Below, piece after piece: positions 1-8,108 of a stretch of DNA of 64,000 nt; the first letter of the stretch is position 1, and each line of letters starts with the position of its first letter. The notes below the pieces were generated by a model. It ran no database searches and had not been told where the DNA came from. It was given only the letters and a program-made list of their open reading frames with translations. The translations under genes were made by a program, and so were the position numbers. The stretch comes from Curvibacter sp. PAE-UM. GTDB lineage: Bacteria; Pseudomonadota; Gammaproteobacteria; Burkholderiales; Burkholderiaceae_C. The DNA lies in assembly GCF_001432305.1 (NCBI RefSeq), contig NZ_KQ483358.1:2911710-2975709 (forward strand). Reading direction: 5' to 3'.

Positions 1-1160
1 CCCAGGTCGCGCCAGAAGCGGTAGATGCCGATGGCCGAGCCGCGCCAGTTGGGGTGCGAGATGTCGGCCACGGCCGCGGAGAGGTTCGGGTACAGCAGGG
101 CCATGCCGAAACCCGACACCGCCGCCGACAGCGACCACCAGGCCACGCCCGAGCCCAGCAACATCATGGCCACGCCGGCGCCGCAGACCCACATGCCGGC
201 CACGTTGGGGAGATGGCGGCCGATGCGGTCCGACAGCTTGCCGGTGAAGAGCTGCGAGCCGCCCCACACGAAACCATAGACGCCAATGACCCAGCCCACC
301 TGCGGCAGGCTCAGGCCCTGCTGGTAGAGGAACACCGGGTAGAAGACCCAGATCAGCGCATCGACGAACTTCTCCACCAGCCCGGCCTGGCACAACGCGG
401 CCAGGCGGCGGTCACGCCAGGTCATCAGGGCAAAGATCTCCCAGGTGCTCGGCCGCGCCGGCACGTTGGCGGGATAACGCGGCACCGGCCCGCTGACCTG
501 GCCGGCGGCATGGCGCGCGCCCTCGGCCTTGGCCCAGGGCAGCGTCTCCTGCACGAAAAAAAGCGTCAGCAGCAGCGCCGAGACGATCACCACCCCGCCG
601 AAGATCAGCAGGCCCAGTCGCGGGCCGAAAGCCGTGGCCATGTAGCCGGTGACAATGCCGGCGATGGCCACGCCCACGTAACCGGCAAACTCGTTGAGGC
701 CGATGGTCAGGCCGCGCTGGTCGGCTCGCGTGATGTCGAGCTTGGAGGTCTGCGTCATGGACCAGGCGAAGCCCTGGTTCATGCCCAGCAGCACGGTGGC
801 CGCGACGATCCAGCCCCAGCTCGGGGCCCACAGGATCATGAAGGGGATGGGCAGCGCGCTGAGCCAGCCGATCAGCAGCACACGCTTGCGCCCGATCTTT
901 TCCGACAGGCGGCCGGCCACGAAGTTGAGCGTGCCCTTGACGAAGCCGAAGGCCACGACAAAGGAGATCAGCAGCATGAAGGAGCCCTTGGGCACGCCGA
1001 ACTCGGCGCTGGCCAGGGCCGGCACCACGGTGCGCATCATGCCGATGGTCAGGCCGACCAGCAGCACCTGCAGCAGCTGGTGGACGAATTGCGCCAGGTT
1101 GTGGCGGATGCCGTGCAGGACATCCTGCACCTCGTGGCGGGCGATGCTGAGTTCACTCAT
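1..1160 (-). CDS. MFS transporter (partial, C-terminus beyond left edge)
   Basis: A major facilitator superfamily permease; substrate not determinable. The reading frame opens at the ATG at 1158-1160 (MSELSIARHEVQDVLHG) and stays open through about 386 codons to the window edge, so only the C-terminus is missing. Alternating hydrophobic segments are visible. MFS motif-A-like loops appear in both halves: GRLSEKIGRKR after helix 2 and GKLSDRIGRH in the second half. It is the last visible gene of the minus-strand sulfur operon, 10 bases after the YeeE gene, so a role in moving a sulfur oxyanion or an organosulfur compound is a reasonable inference but unproven. Confidence 0.85.
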   Translation of the reverse strand, partial: MSELSIARHEVQDVLHGIRHNLAQFVHQLLQVLLVGLTIGMMRTVVPALASAEFGVPKGSFMLLISFVVAFGFVKGTLNFVAGRLSEKIGRKRVLLIGWLSALPIPFMILWAPSWGWIVAATVLLGMNQGFAWSMTQTSKLDITRADQRGLTIGLNEFAGYVGVAIAGIVTGYMATAFGPRLGLLIFGGVVIVSALLLTLFFVQETLPWAKAEGARHAAGQVSGPVPRYPANVPARPSTWEIFALMTWRDRRLAALCQAGLVEKFVDALIWVFYPVFLYQQGLSLPQVGWVIGVYGFVWGGSQLFTGKLSDRIGRHLPNVAGMWVCGAGVAMMLLGSGVAWWSLSAAVSGFGMALLYPNLSAAVADISHPNWRGSAIGIYRFWRDL

Positions 1161-1170
1161 CGATAGCTCC

Positions 1171-2205
1171 TCAGGCCTGCGTCGTGCGCAGCAGCACACG
1201 CTGGGCCAGCCAGGCCCCCAGCACCATGGCGACCACGACGAGCAGGCTGGAGACGGAAAGCGTGGCCACACCGGCCATGCCCTGGCCGATGGTGCAACCC
1301 ATGGCCAGGATGCCGCCCAGGGCCATCAGCAGACCGCCGGCCAGGTTGCGCAGCATCTGCGCCCCGCCGGGCATGGCCCAGGTGAACTGGCGCGCCATGA
1401 GCGCGCTGGCGAAGGCGCCGATGAACACGCCCAGCACCGAGGCCGAACCGAACTTCAGCGGGAAGCCCAGACGCTCCATGGCGACGAAACGCAGCAGGTC
1501 CTGCGCCGGCGCCACGAAGGCCAGCGAGCTCAGCACCGGCGTCTCGAATTCGTCGGCACCGGCAATGCTCACGTACCAGCTGGCCGCCACCAGCAGTCCG
1601 ACCAGCGCGCCCGCCAGGGGCAGGCGCCAGCCCCACCACGCCGACTGGCGCGGCGCCCGCAACAGGAAGAACACGATCAGACCGGCCAGCACCACCGTGA
1701 CCAGCCAGGCCGGCAAACCACCCAGCAGCGCCGGCAGCGAGGCGGCCGGCAACTGCACGGCCGGGCCGCTCAGGATTTCACGCACCGGCGCCAGCACGCC
1801 TTCCAGGCTGGCCATGATGGCCAGCACGAAGACCAGCCAGGTCAGCAGGGCCGCGCCCTGCCCCTGCGCGGCGCGCACGATCAGGCGGCTCGGGCAGCCG
1901 CCGGCCAGCATCATGCCGGCGCCGAACAGGACGCCGCCGACCAGCAATCCCAGCAGCGGCACGCCGGCGCGCAGATAAGGCGTGCCGGACAGATCGACCA
2001 GGCCGAAGCCGGCCAGCAGCTGCGTGCCCAGCAGGGTCACGAGCACAGCCAGCAGAAAGGCGCGCAGGCGCGCCTTGTCCTTGCCCTCGAAAGCATCGGC
2101 CAGCGCGGCGCGCGCACAAAAACTGCTGCGCTGGAGCACGATGCCCAGCAGCACACCCAGTACCAGCCCACCCCACAGGGGCAGCTTCGCAGAAGCTGTT
2201 TCCAA
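1171..2205 (-). CDS. YeeE/YedE-family (TsuA-like) sulfur transporter
   Basis: An inner-membrane protein of 344 residues, almost entirely hydrophobic, belonging to the YeeE/YedE family. Characterised members (TsuA) import thiosulfate by relaying it along conserved cysteines. The diagnostic cysteine motifs are all present: QRSSFC (Cys30), GGCPSR (Cys104) and MGCTIGQG (Cys304). It lies between the persulfide dioxygenase-like gene and the MFS gene in the same orientation, so import of thiosulfate or a related sulfane-sulfur compound fits the operon. The family assignment is firm; the substrate is inferred. Confidence 0.9.
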   Translation of the reverse strand: METASAKLPLWGGLVLGVLLGIVLQRSSFCARAALADAFEGKDKARLRAFLLAVLVTLLGTQLLAGFGLVDLSGTPYLRAGVPLLGLLVGGVLFGAGMMLAGGCPSRLIVRAAQGQGAALLTWLVFVLAIMASLEGVLAPVREILSGPAVQLPAASLPALLGGLPAWLVTVVLAGLIVFFLLRAPRQSAWWGWRLPLAGALVGLLVAASWYVSIAGADEFETPVLSSLAFVAPAQDLLRFVAMERLGFPLKFGSASVLGVFIGAFASALMARQFTWAMPGGAQMLRNLAGGLLMALGGILAMGCTIGQGMAGVATLSVSSLLVVVAMVLGAWLAQRVLLRTTQA

Positions 2206-2239
2206 ATGACTCTCCGTTGATTTTCTTGATCACGCCTGC

Positions 2240-2971
2240 TCAGGCGGCGATATTGGCCGCGACCATGCGGTCCATGTCGGCCGGGCGCGGCGGGATCTCG
2301 CGCGTCAGTTCGGCCACGAAGTCCTCGCGCTTCATGGACAGCGCCGGGTTCCAGCGCTTCTCGAAGCCGATGGTCGACGAGGGCTTGCCCGACAGACCGA
2401 CACCGCAGGCGCTGCCGGCCTGGTGGCCGGGGTAGATTTCCAGGTCGGCCGGCAGGCCCAGCAGCTTGGCCTGCAGCGAGTCGTAGAGCTGGCCCGCCAT
2501 CTCGCGCTCGCGGCCCGCCAGGTCCGGGCGGCCGACGGCGCCGACGAAGAGCGTGTCGCCCGTCACCACGAACCAGGGCGCGCCACCGCGGCGCAGGTCG
2601 GTCACCAGCAGGCAGACGCTGTCGGCCGTGTGGCCCGGCGTGTGCAGCACTTCCACCTGCACATTACCCAGGTCCAGCTTCTGGCCGTCGCGCAGGGGCT
2701 CGAAGTCGAACTTCACCACGCTGCGGTCCGCCTCGTGCAGGCAGTAGGGCACGCCCAGCATCTGTGCCAGCTTGCGCCCGCCGGAGTAGTGGTCGGCGTG
2801 GACGTGGGTGTCGATCACATGCGTGATCGACACCCCGGCCTTCTTCGCTTCATCGATGAACCATGGTTCATCCCCCGCCACGACGTCCACGGCCACCGCC
2901 TTGGCGACCGTTGCACACCCGAAAAAATAGGACAGCGACGCTTCCTTCGTCGCCAGTTGCTTGAAAAACAT
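2240..2971 (-). CDS. MBL-fold hydrolase, persulfide dioxygenase-like
   Basis: A 243-residue metallo-beta-lactamase-fold protein of the ETHE1/BLH persulfide dioxygenase type. Those enzymes oxidise glutathione persulfide to sulfite using a mononuclear iron. The metal-binding pattern is complete: HVHADH (His56, His58, Asp60, His61), GHTADS (His114), TGDTLF (Asp139) and YPGHQAG (His183). The segment PGHQAGSACG followed by PSSTIGFEKRWNP is typical of bacterial members with a tail beyond the core fold. It begins 10 bases after the DsrE gene ends and is followed by the sulfur transporter. Glyoxalase II is the main alternative, but the neighbours favour sulfide detoxification. Confidence 0.85.
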   Translation of the reverse strand: MFFKQLATKEASLSYFFGCATVAKAVAVDVVAGDEPWFIDEAKKAGVSITHVIDTHVHADHYSGGRKLAQMLGVPYCLHEADRSVVKFDFEPLRDGQKLDLGNVQVEVLHTPGHTADSVCLLVTDLRRGGAPWFVVTGDTLFVGAVGRPDLAGREREMAGQLYDSLQAKLLGLPADLEIYPGHQAGSACGVGLSGKPSSTIGFEKRWNPALSMKREDFVAELTREIPPRPADMDRMVAANIAA

Positions 2972-2981
2972 CTTGTGTCTC

Positions 2982-3332
2982 CTAGAAAACCAGTACCTTG
3001 TCGGCCTCGACCGTCCAGTCGGCCAGCTCCTTGAGGGTGGAGCGTTTGGTGCCGGCGGCCAGATCCGCGTCCTTCATGCCGCGCGCATCCATGCAGGTGC
3101 CGCACAGGCCCACTTCGCCGCTGCGCGCGACCTTGCCCAGCATGAGCTCCACGTTGTAATAACCCTCGGGCAGCTTCTGCCCGGCACGCCCGCAGCCCAC
3201 GGCATCCGCCAGCAGGAAGACGCGCACCTGCTGGCCTTCGCGGCCCGCCAGCGTGCCGGCCAGGCGCAGCGCGTTGTAGGCGCGCTCGCTGCCGTAGGGG
3301 GCTTCATTGAGGATGAACAGTGTCGATGCCAT
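2982..3332 (-). CDS. DsrE-family sulfur-relay protein
   Basis: A 116-residue DsrE/DsrF-fold protein, the type that carries or transfers sulfane sulfur on a cysteine. I place the start at 3330-3332 (MASTLFILNEAPYGSERAYN) because it has a good ribosome binding site (GGGAGGT) just upstream and matches the family N-terminus; the frame is open further upstream, into the regulator gene. Cys47 (AVGCGRAG) and Cys77/Cys80 (LCGTCMDARG) are candidate sulfur carriers, with Cys80 in the usual active-loop position. It is second in the operon after the ArsR-rhodanese regulator, consistent with persulfide shuttling between rhodanese and dioxygenase functions. Confidence 0.88.
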   Translation of the reverse strand: MASTLFILNEAPYGSERAYNALRLAGTLAGREGQQVRVFLLADAVGCGRAGQKLPEGYYNVELMLGKVARSGEVGLCGTCMDARGMKDADLAAGTKRSTLKELADWTVEADKVLVF

Positions 3333-3357
3333 GGCACACCTCCCGGGTTGATTCCGT

Positions 3358-4029
3358 TCACGCCTGCGGCGCGCGCTCCAGCGGCATACCGGCAGCCTGC
3401 CACTCGGCGACACCGTCGAGCATCTTGCGCACGCGGTAGCCCTTGCGGGACAGGAGCTTCTGCGCCTCGTCGGACAGCAGGCAGAAGGGGCCGCGGCAAT
3501 AGGCCACGATCTCGCGCCCCTTGGGCAGTTCGGCCAAGCGCCGCTCGATCTCCGCCACCGGCATGGAACGCGCATAGGGCAGATGCGCCACCTCGAATTC
3601 CTCCTCGGGCCGCACGTCGATCACGATCACCTCGCCGCGTTTGGCCTGGGCCAGCAGTTCCTTGCGGCTGGCCTGCGTGAGCTGCTCGGGCGCGGCCACC
3701 ATCTTCTGCAGGGCCAGCTGCAACTCGACCAGATGCTCCTCCGCCACCAGGCGCAGCGTGACCCAGAGCTGGGCCACGTCCTCGCCGCTGAGGCGGTAGA
3801 CCATGTACTTGCCCTCACGCCGGTGCTCCACCAGACGCGCGGCCTTGAGCGCCTTCAGGTGCGCGCTGGCCAGCTTGACGTCGATGGACAGTTCCGCGGC
3901 CAGCACCTCCACCGTCTTCTCGCCCTGGGCCAGCAACTCCAGCAGCTCCAGCCGCTTGGGGCTGGAGACGGCCTTGCCGATGCGCGCCACCTGTTCGTAG
4001 AGCAGATCCTTGAGTTCGCGTTTTTTCAT
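3358..4029 (-). CDS. ArsR-type regulator fused to a rhodanese domain
   Basis: A 223-residue two-domain protein. Residues 1-95 form an ArsR/SmtB winged helix (SSPKRLELLELLAQGEKTV, then SIDVKLASAHLKALKAARLV). Residues 120-223 are a rhodanese domain with active-site loop CRGPFC (Cys178, Cys183). Such fusions are predicted repressors of sulfur-metabolism operons. There is no cysteine in the ArsR half, unlike BigR/SqrR persulfide sensors, so any sulfur sensing would have to run through the rhodanese cysteine. It is the first gene of the minus-strand operon and starts six bases from a dyad symmetry at 4035-4062, suggesting autoregulation. Confidence 0.92.
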   Translation of the reverse strand: MKKRELKDLLYEQVARIGKAVSSPKRLELLELLAQGEKTVEVLAAELSIDVKLASAHLKALKAARLVEHRREGKYMVYRLSGEDVAQLWVTLRLVAEEHLVELQLALQKMVAAPEQLTQASRKELLAQAKRGEVIVIDVRPEEEFEVAHLPYARSMPVAEIERRLAELPKGREIVAYCRGPFCLLSDEAQKLLSRKGYRVRKMLDGVAEWQAAGMPLERAPQA

Positions 4030-4034
4030 ACAAA

Positions 4035-4062
4035 CATTCTAACGTTTATTTGAATGAATTCA
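4035..4062. promoter_or_regulatory. Candidate operator of the ArsR-rhodanese regulator
   Basis: Two overlapping dyads sit just upstream of the regulator start: CATTC (4035-4039) pairs with GAATG (4052-4056) across 12 bases, and TGAAT-GA-ATTCA is a 12-base palindrome at 4051-4062. The stretch is AT-rich in an otherwise GC-rich region. ArsR repressors bind such interrupted AT-rich palindromes over their own promoters; assignment to this regulator is inferred from position. Confidence 0.5.
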
Positions 4063-4129
4063 AGCCCACCCCGACCCACCCCCTGACGCACAATGGAACG
4101 CACCTCTGACGCCCCTTCAAAAAAAGCCC

Positions 4130-5278
4130 ATGCTGCCCCAACTGCACCGCCACCCCTGGATGGACACGGACATCGAATCCTTCCGTGACCAGCTGCGCCG
4201 CTACGTCAACGCCGAACTGCTGCCCCACCTCGACGGCTGGCGCAAGCAGGGCTACATCCCGCGCGAAGTCTGGCGCCCCTTCGGCGCGCTGGGCTTCCTG
4301 CTGCCTGAAATGCCCGAGGCCTATGGCGGCGCCGGCGCCAGCCTGGCCTACCAGCTGGTGGTGGCCGACGAGCTGGCCCGCGCGGAGATTCCCGGCACGG
4401 TGGCCGTGCACACCATCGCCGCCCACTACATCCTGGACTACGGCACCGAGGAGCAGAAGCAGCGCTGGCTGCCCGGGCTGGCCAGCGGCGAGCTGATCGC
4501 CGGCATCGCCATGACCGAACCCGGCGCCGGCTCCGACCTCAAGGCCATCCGCACCCGCGCCCGCCGCGAAGGCGACGACTACGTGGTCGACGGCAGCAAG
4601 GTCTTCATCACCAATGGCTATACCGCCAACCTGCTGGTGGTGGTGGTTCGCACCGGAGGCGAAGGCAGCAAGGGCGTTTCGCTGCTCGTGGTGGAAACGG
4701 AGAAGCTGCCGGGCTTTCGCGCCCGCATCCTGGAGAAGGTGGGCCTGCACGCCTCGGACACCTGCGAACTTTTCTTCGACGGCGCGCGCGCGCCAGTGGC
4801 GAATCTGCTGGGTGGCACGGAAGGCCAGGGTTTTGCCCAGCTCATGAGCCAGCTGCCCTTCGAACGCATGCTGCTCGCGGTGGCGGCGGCCTCGGTGATC
4901 GAACGCGCCGTGGAACTCACCGTGGACTACACCCAGCAACGCCAGGCCTTCGGCCAGCGCGTGATCGATTTCCAGAACACGCGCTTCAAGCTGGCCGAAT
5001 GCGCCACGCTGGCGCACGTGGTGCGCAGCTTCGTGAACGACTGCACCCAGCGCCTGCTCGACGGCACGCTGGACGTGGAGGCCGCCTACATGGCCAAGTG
5101 GTGGACCACCGAACAGCAGTGCAAGGTCACGGACGAATGCCTGCAACTTTTCGGCGGCTATGGCTACATGGCCGAATACCCGATTGCCCGCCTCTGGGCC
5201 GACGCGCGCGTGCAGAAGATCTACGGCGGCACCAACGAGATCATGAAGGACCTGATCGCGCGCAAGGTCTGCGGCTGA
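4130..5278 (+). CDS. Acyl-CoA dehydrogenase (long-chain/isovaleryl type active site)
   Basis: A 382-residue FAD-dependent acyl-CoA dehydrogenase that introduces an alpha-beta double bond into an acyl-CoA and passes electrons to ETF. The FAD/substrate motif MTEPGAGSDLKAI and the C-terminal YGGTNEIMKDLIAR are present. Position 2 of the YxGT motif is Gly, not the Glu of short/medium-chain enzymes. The catalytic base is instead expected at Glu245 in QLPFERMLLA, as in long-chain and isovaleryl enzymes. No strong ribosome binding site precedes the first ATG; an in-frame ATG at 4160 is an alternative. It stands alone, divergent from the sulfur operon. Its electrons would be collected by the ETF-ubiquinone oxidoreductase at 56596. 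Confidence 0.93.
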   Translation: MLPQLHRHPWMDTDIESFRDQLRRYVNAELLPHLDGWRKQGYIPREVWRPFGALGFLLPEMPEAYGGAGASLAYQLVVADELARAEIPGTVAVHTIAAHYILDYGTEEQKQRWLPGLASGELIAGIAMTEPGAGSDLKAIRTRARREGDDYVVDGSKVFITNGYTANLLVVVVRTGGEGSKGVSLLVVETEKLPGFRARILEKVGLHASDTCELFFDGARAPVANLLGGTEGQGFAQLMSQLPFERMLLAVAAASVIERAVELTVDYTQQRQAFGQRVIDFQNTRFKLAECATLAHVVRSFVNDCTQRLLDGTLDVEAAYMAKWWTTEQQCKVTDECLQLFGGYGYMAEYPIARLWADARVQKIYGGTNEIMKDLIARKVCG

Positions 5279-5355
5279 GCGAATGACGCCTTGGGGCTGG
5301 CCGCAGCCTGGCGTGGATAATCCCGGACACCCTTCACGCACACGAGACCCGCAGC

Positions 5356-5601
5356 ATGCCCGCAACCGAGATCAAAGTCACATCGGCAGGCATCGTTGCA
5401 GGCAAGGAACTGCTCATCCCGACGGGTGAGCAAGGCAGCACCCTGCCGCATGTGCAGGACTGGGTCACCAGCAGGCTCAAGACCAAGTCAGCCCTCAAGG
5501 ATGTCAGCGCCTCGGTCCTGGTCAAAGGCATCAAGCAATGGGCGGCGTACGAGGAAAAAGTCGGTTCTCAAAAAACAAGAACCGTCTTCAAGATCACCTG
5601 A
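5356..5601 (+). CDS. Small hypothetical protein
   Basis: An 81-residue basic open frame (MPATEIKVTSAGIVAGKELL) with no recognised domain, no signal peptide and no cysteine. It begins 77 bases after the acyl-CoA dehydrogenase and ends about 100 bases before the convergent flavoprotein gene. Composition is slightly less GC-rich than the neighbours. No competing frame fills this stretch and the amino-acid composition looks protein-like, but the ribosome binding site is weak, so it is a tentative gene. Confidence 0.45.
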   Translation: MPATEIKVTSAGIVAGKELLIPTGEQGSTLPHVQDWVTSRLKTKSALKDVSASVLVKGIKQWAAYEEKVGSQKTRTVFKIT

Positions 5602-5697
5602 TTTTTGAATGCCCATCCGCCGGGCAACGGCGACAGGCCGCTCCGGGCACGAAGCAGATGTCCGCCCCTGGCGGTCCCACCTCCCCGAACGACCGGA

Positions 5698-6975
5698 TCA
5701 GTCGGCTGACGCTGGCGCCGCCTCGGCCGCCGGCAGACGCACCTGGTTGTCGGTGCTGAACTGGTAGTCCTCGAAGACGTGCTGCGCGCTGAGCAGCTGG
5801 TAGCTGCCGTCGGCGTGGCGCAGGCTGGTGTCTTTCAGGCGCCAGGCCAGCTGGCCGCAGGTCCAGATGTCGAAGTTGCGCATGTGGGTGCACAGGCAGG
5901 TCTTGTCCCACACCTTGACCTTGCGCTCGCCGGGGTGGGCCGCCACTTCGCGGTTGTAGGCGTCGATGTAGGCGCACTTGCCGTTGGCGTCGAGCAGGTA
6001 GCCGTAGGCCTCGCAGTTCGGGCGGATGCCGTCGCCGATGCCGGGGCTGCCCTTGATCATGCGCATGGGATAGCCGGTGGGCGAGATCTCGTTGACCTCG
6101 ATGTCTTCCTCGTTGGCCTTGAAGTATTCCTGCTTGATGTCGTCGGGCAGGCCGCATTCCTTGCTGACGGTGAAGCGCGTGGCCACCTGCACACCGGCCG
6201 CGCCCATCTCCATGAAACGCACCGCATCGCTGCCCGTGAAGATGCCGCCCGCCGGAATGACCGGGATGCTCAACTGCTCCTGCTTCAGGTAGGCCAGAAT
6301 CTCGGCCACGATGGTGGCCAGGTCGTATTTCGCCCAGTCCATGCCGAAGCCCAGGTGGCCGCCGGCCAGCGGGCCTTCCACCACCACGTAGTCGGGCAGG
6401 CGGTTCAGGCGGCTGTTCTTTTTCAGGAAGAGCTGCAGGGCGCGCAGCGAGGAGACGATGATGCCCAGCTTGGCGTCGCGAAAGCGCGGGTTCTGCTCGA
6501 TCAGCGGAAAGGAGCCCAGGTGCAGGCCGGCCGCCAGCGTGATGCCGTCGATGCCCGCGTCCAGCGCGGCGTTCATGCGCACGCTGAGCGTCTCCTTGGG
6601 CGCGTTCATCGTCAGCTTTTCCATGCAGTTGATGAAGACCTGGCCGCTGCCGGTCTTGCGTTCCATGGTCTTGCCCACGTGCAGGCGCGTGGCTTCGGCC
6701 AGGTCGCCCAGGTCGAACTTCACGGCCGATTTGTCGGCTGATTCGACGTTGTACTGGTACTGGGCCTGCTTGGCCTTGACGAACTTGGTCTTGTAGCGAC
6801 GGTCGCTCACCGTCTTGACCATGGCATCGGAAATATGGCCCACCCCGCCCAGGCGGGCCGCCTCCAGCGCCAGGTCGGCCGAGGAGATGTCCACCCCCAT
6901 GCCGCCGATCATGATGGGCACCAGTTCCTGGCGGCCCAGGCGCATACGAAAATCATCCAGGCGTTTCATCTGCAT
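5698..6975 (-). CDS. Nitronate monooxygenase / 2-nitropropane dioxygenase-like flavoprotein with C-terminal extension
   Basis: A 425-residue FMN-dependent TIM-barrel protein of the nitronate monooxygenase/YrpB family. Seen directly: MIGGMGVDISS near the N-terminus, VEGPLAGGHLGF containing the histidine used as base in nitronate monooxygenases, and the FMN phosphate-binding stretch GGIFTGSDAVRFMEMGAAGVQVATRF. The barrel ends near residue 310. About 110 further residues carry a Cys cluster (CEAYGYLLDANGKC and CLCTHMRNFDIWTCG) that ordinary family members lack. In vivo substrate unknown; enoyl reductase activity is an alternative. It is transcribed alone. Confidence 0.85.
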   Translation of the reverse strand: MQMKRLDDFRMRLGRQELVPIMIGGMGVDISSADLALEAARLGGVGHISDAMVKTVSDRRYKTKFVKAKQAQYQYNVESADKSAVKFDLGDLAEATRLHVGKTMERKTGSGQVFINCMEKLTMNAPKETLSVRMNAALDAGIDGITLAAGLHLGSFPLIEQNPRFRDAKLGIIVSSLRALQLFLKKNSRLNRLPDYVVVEGPLAGGHLGFGMDWAKYDLATIVAEILAYLKQEQLSIPVIPAGGIFTGSDAVRFMEMGAAGVQVATRFTVSKECGLPDDIKQEYFKANEEDIEVNEISPTGYPMRMIKGSPGIGDGIRPNCEAYGYLLDANGKCAYIDAYNREVAAHPGERKVKVWDKTCLCTHMRNFDIWTCGQLAWRLKDTSLRHADGSYQLLSAQHVFEDYQFSTDNQVRLPAAEAAPASAD

Positions 6976-7156
6976 TTCTTGTAAATAGTCGGCCCAACCC
7001 GGCCGGAGCCCAGGCCCCGGCCTCCTGCCCGCGATTATGTGCCGGCTCGCTGCCGCCCGCCTTACATCAGGGGAAATCCGTCAAATGATGATCTGGCGCA
7101 GTGCCTGAGGCCCGCACAAGCGCACAATAAGCCTATCGATTCAGCTCTAGCGGCCG

Positions 7157-8092
7157 ATGAGCCAGAACTTGGCTGATCTCCCGCACCCCCTACCTGCCAT
7201 GCTCAGTTTCCTGCCTTCCCTCGTCAAAGGCATCCTCGCCTCCCTGTTGCTGGCGATCAACACGCTCTTCTGGTGCTCGCTCCTGTTCATGCTGGCGCTG
7301 GTCAAGCTGGTGTTGCCCTTCCAGGCCGTGCGGCAAGCCATCGACCCGGCCCTCAATGCCGTCGCCACTGCCTGGATCGCCTGCAACAGCGGCTGGATGT
7401 GGCTCACGCAAAAAACGCGCTGGGATGTGCAGGGCGTGGCCGATCTGCCCTACCAGGGCTGGTACCTGGTGAACTGCAACCACCAGTCCTGGGTAGACAT
7501 CTTCGTGCTGCAGCATGTGATGAACCGGCGCATTCCCCTGCTGAAGTTCTTCCTGAAGCAGCAGCTCATCTACGTGCCGGTGATCGGCCTGGCCTGGTGG
7601 GCGCTGGATTTCCCCTTCATGCGTCGCCACGGCAAGGCCGCCCTGCGCAAGAACCCGGACCTGCGCCGGCAGGACCGCGAGACCACCCGCCGCGCCTGCC
7701 AGAAGTTCGCCCGCGTGCCCACCAGCGTGATGAACTTTGCCGAAGGCACGCGCTTCACGCCGGCCAAGCACCAGTCCTCCGGCTCGCCCTACCGCCACCT
7801 GCTCAAACCCAAGGCCGGCGCCCTGGCGCTGGCGCTCAACGCCATGGGTGACCAGTTCCACGCCATGATCGACGTCACCATCGTCTACCCCGCAGGCGCC
7901 CCCACCTTCTGGCAGTTCCTGTGTGGCCGCACGCCCAAGGTGATCGTGCGCGCGCGGCAGTTGCCCATCCCGGCCGAGTTCTGCACGGGCGATTACGAAG
8001 ACGACTCGGAATTCCGCGGCCGCTTCCACCGCTGGCTGGCGGCCATCTGGGAAGAGAAGGACGCGCAGATCGACGCGCTGCTGCGGGGCTGA
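7157..8092 (+). CDS. Lysophosphatidic acid acyltransferase family protein, YihG-like
   Basis: A 311-residue inner-membrane PlsC-family acyltransferase resembling E. coli YihG along its length. The catalytic HX4D motif is NHQSWVDI, followed by FPFMRR and the acyl-acceptor motif NFAEGTRF. One or two N-terminal membrane segments (LVKGILASLLLAINTLFWCSLLF) anchor it. The expected reaction is acylation of lysophosphatidic acid to phosphatidic acid, adjusting membrane acyl composition. An in-frame ATG at 7199 (MLSFLPSLVKG) is an equally plausible start; neither has a good ribosome binding site. The gene ends 16 bases from the convergent LysR gene. Confidence 0.88.
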   Translation: MSQNLADLPHPLPAMLSFLPSLVKGILASLLLAINTLFWCSLLFMLALVKLVLPFQAVRQAIDPALNAVATAWIACNSGWMWLTQKTRWDVQGVADLPYQGWYLVNCNHQSWVDIFVLQHVMNRRIPLLKFFLKQQLIYVPVIGLAWWALDFPFMRRHGKAALRKNPDLRRQDRETTRRACQKFARVPTSVMNFAEGTRFTPAKHQSSGSPYRHLLKPKAGALALALNAMGDQFHAMIDVTIVYPAGAPTFWQFLCGRTPKVIVRARQLPIPAEFCTGDYEDDSEFRGRFHRWLAAIWEEKDAQIDALLRG

Positions 8093-8108
8093 GCGCGCGG
8101 CGCGCTCG

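Noticed and set aside
54-1166. A 370-codon plus-strand frame at the left edge
   Set aside because: It is antisense to the MFS transporter frame, which has clear membrane helices and motif-A loops, and is rich in His/Gln/Ala as shadows are.
4046-5365. A 439-codon minus-strand frame opposite the acyl-CoA dehydrogenase
   Set aside because: Antisense shadow; the plus-strand frame carries all acyl-CoA dehydrogenase motifs.
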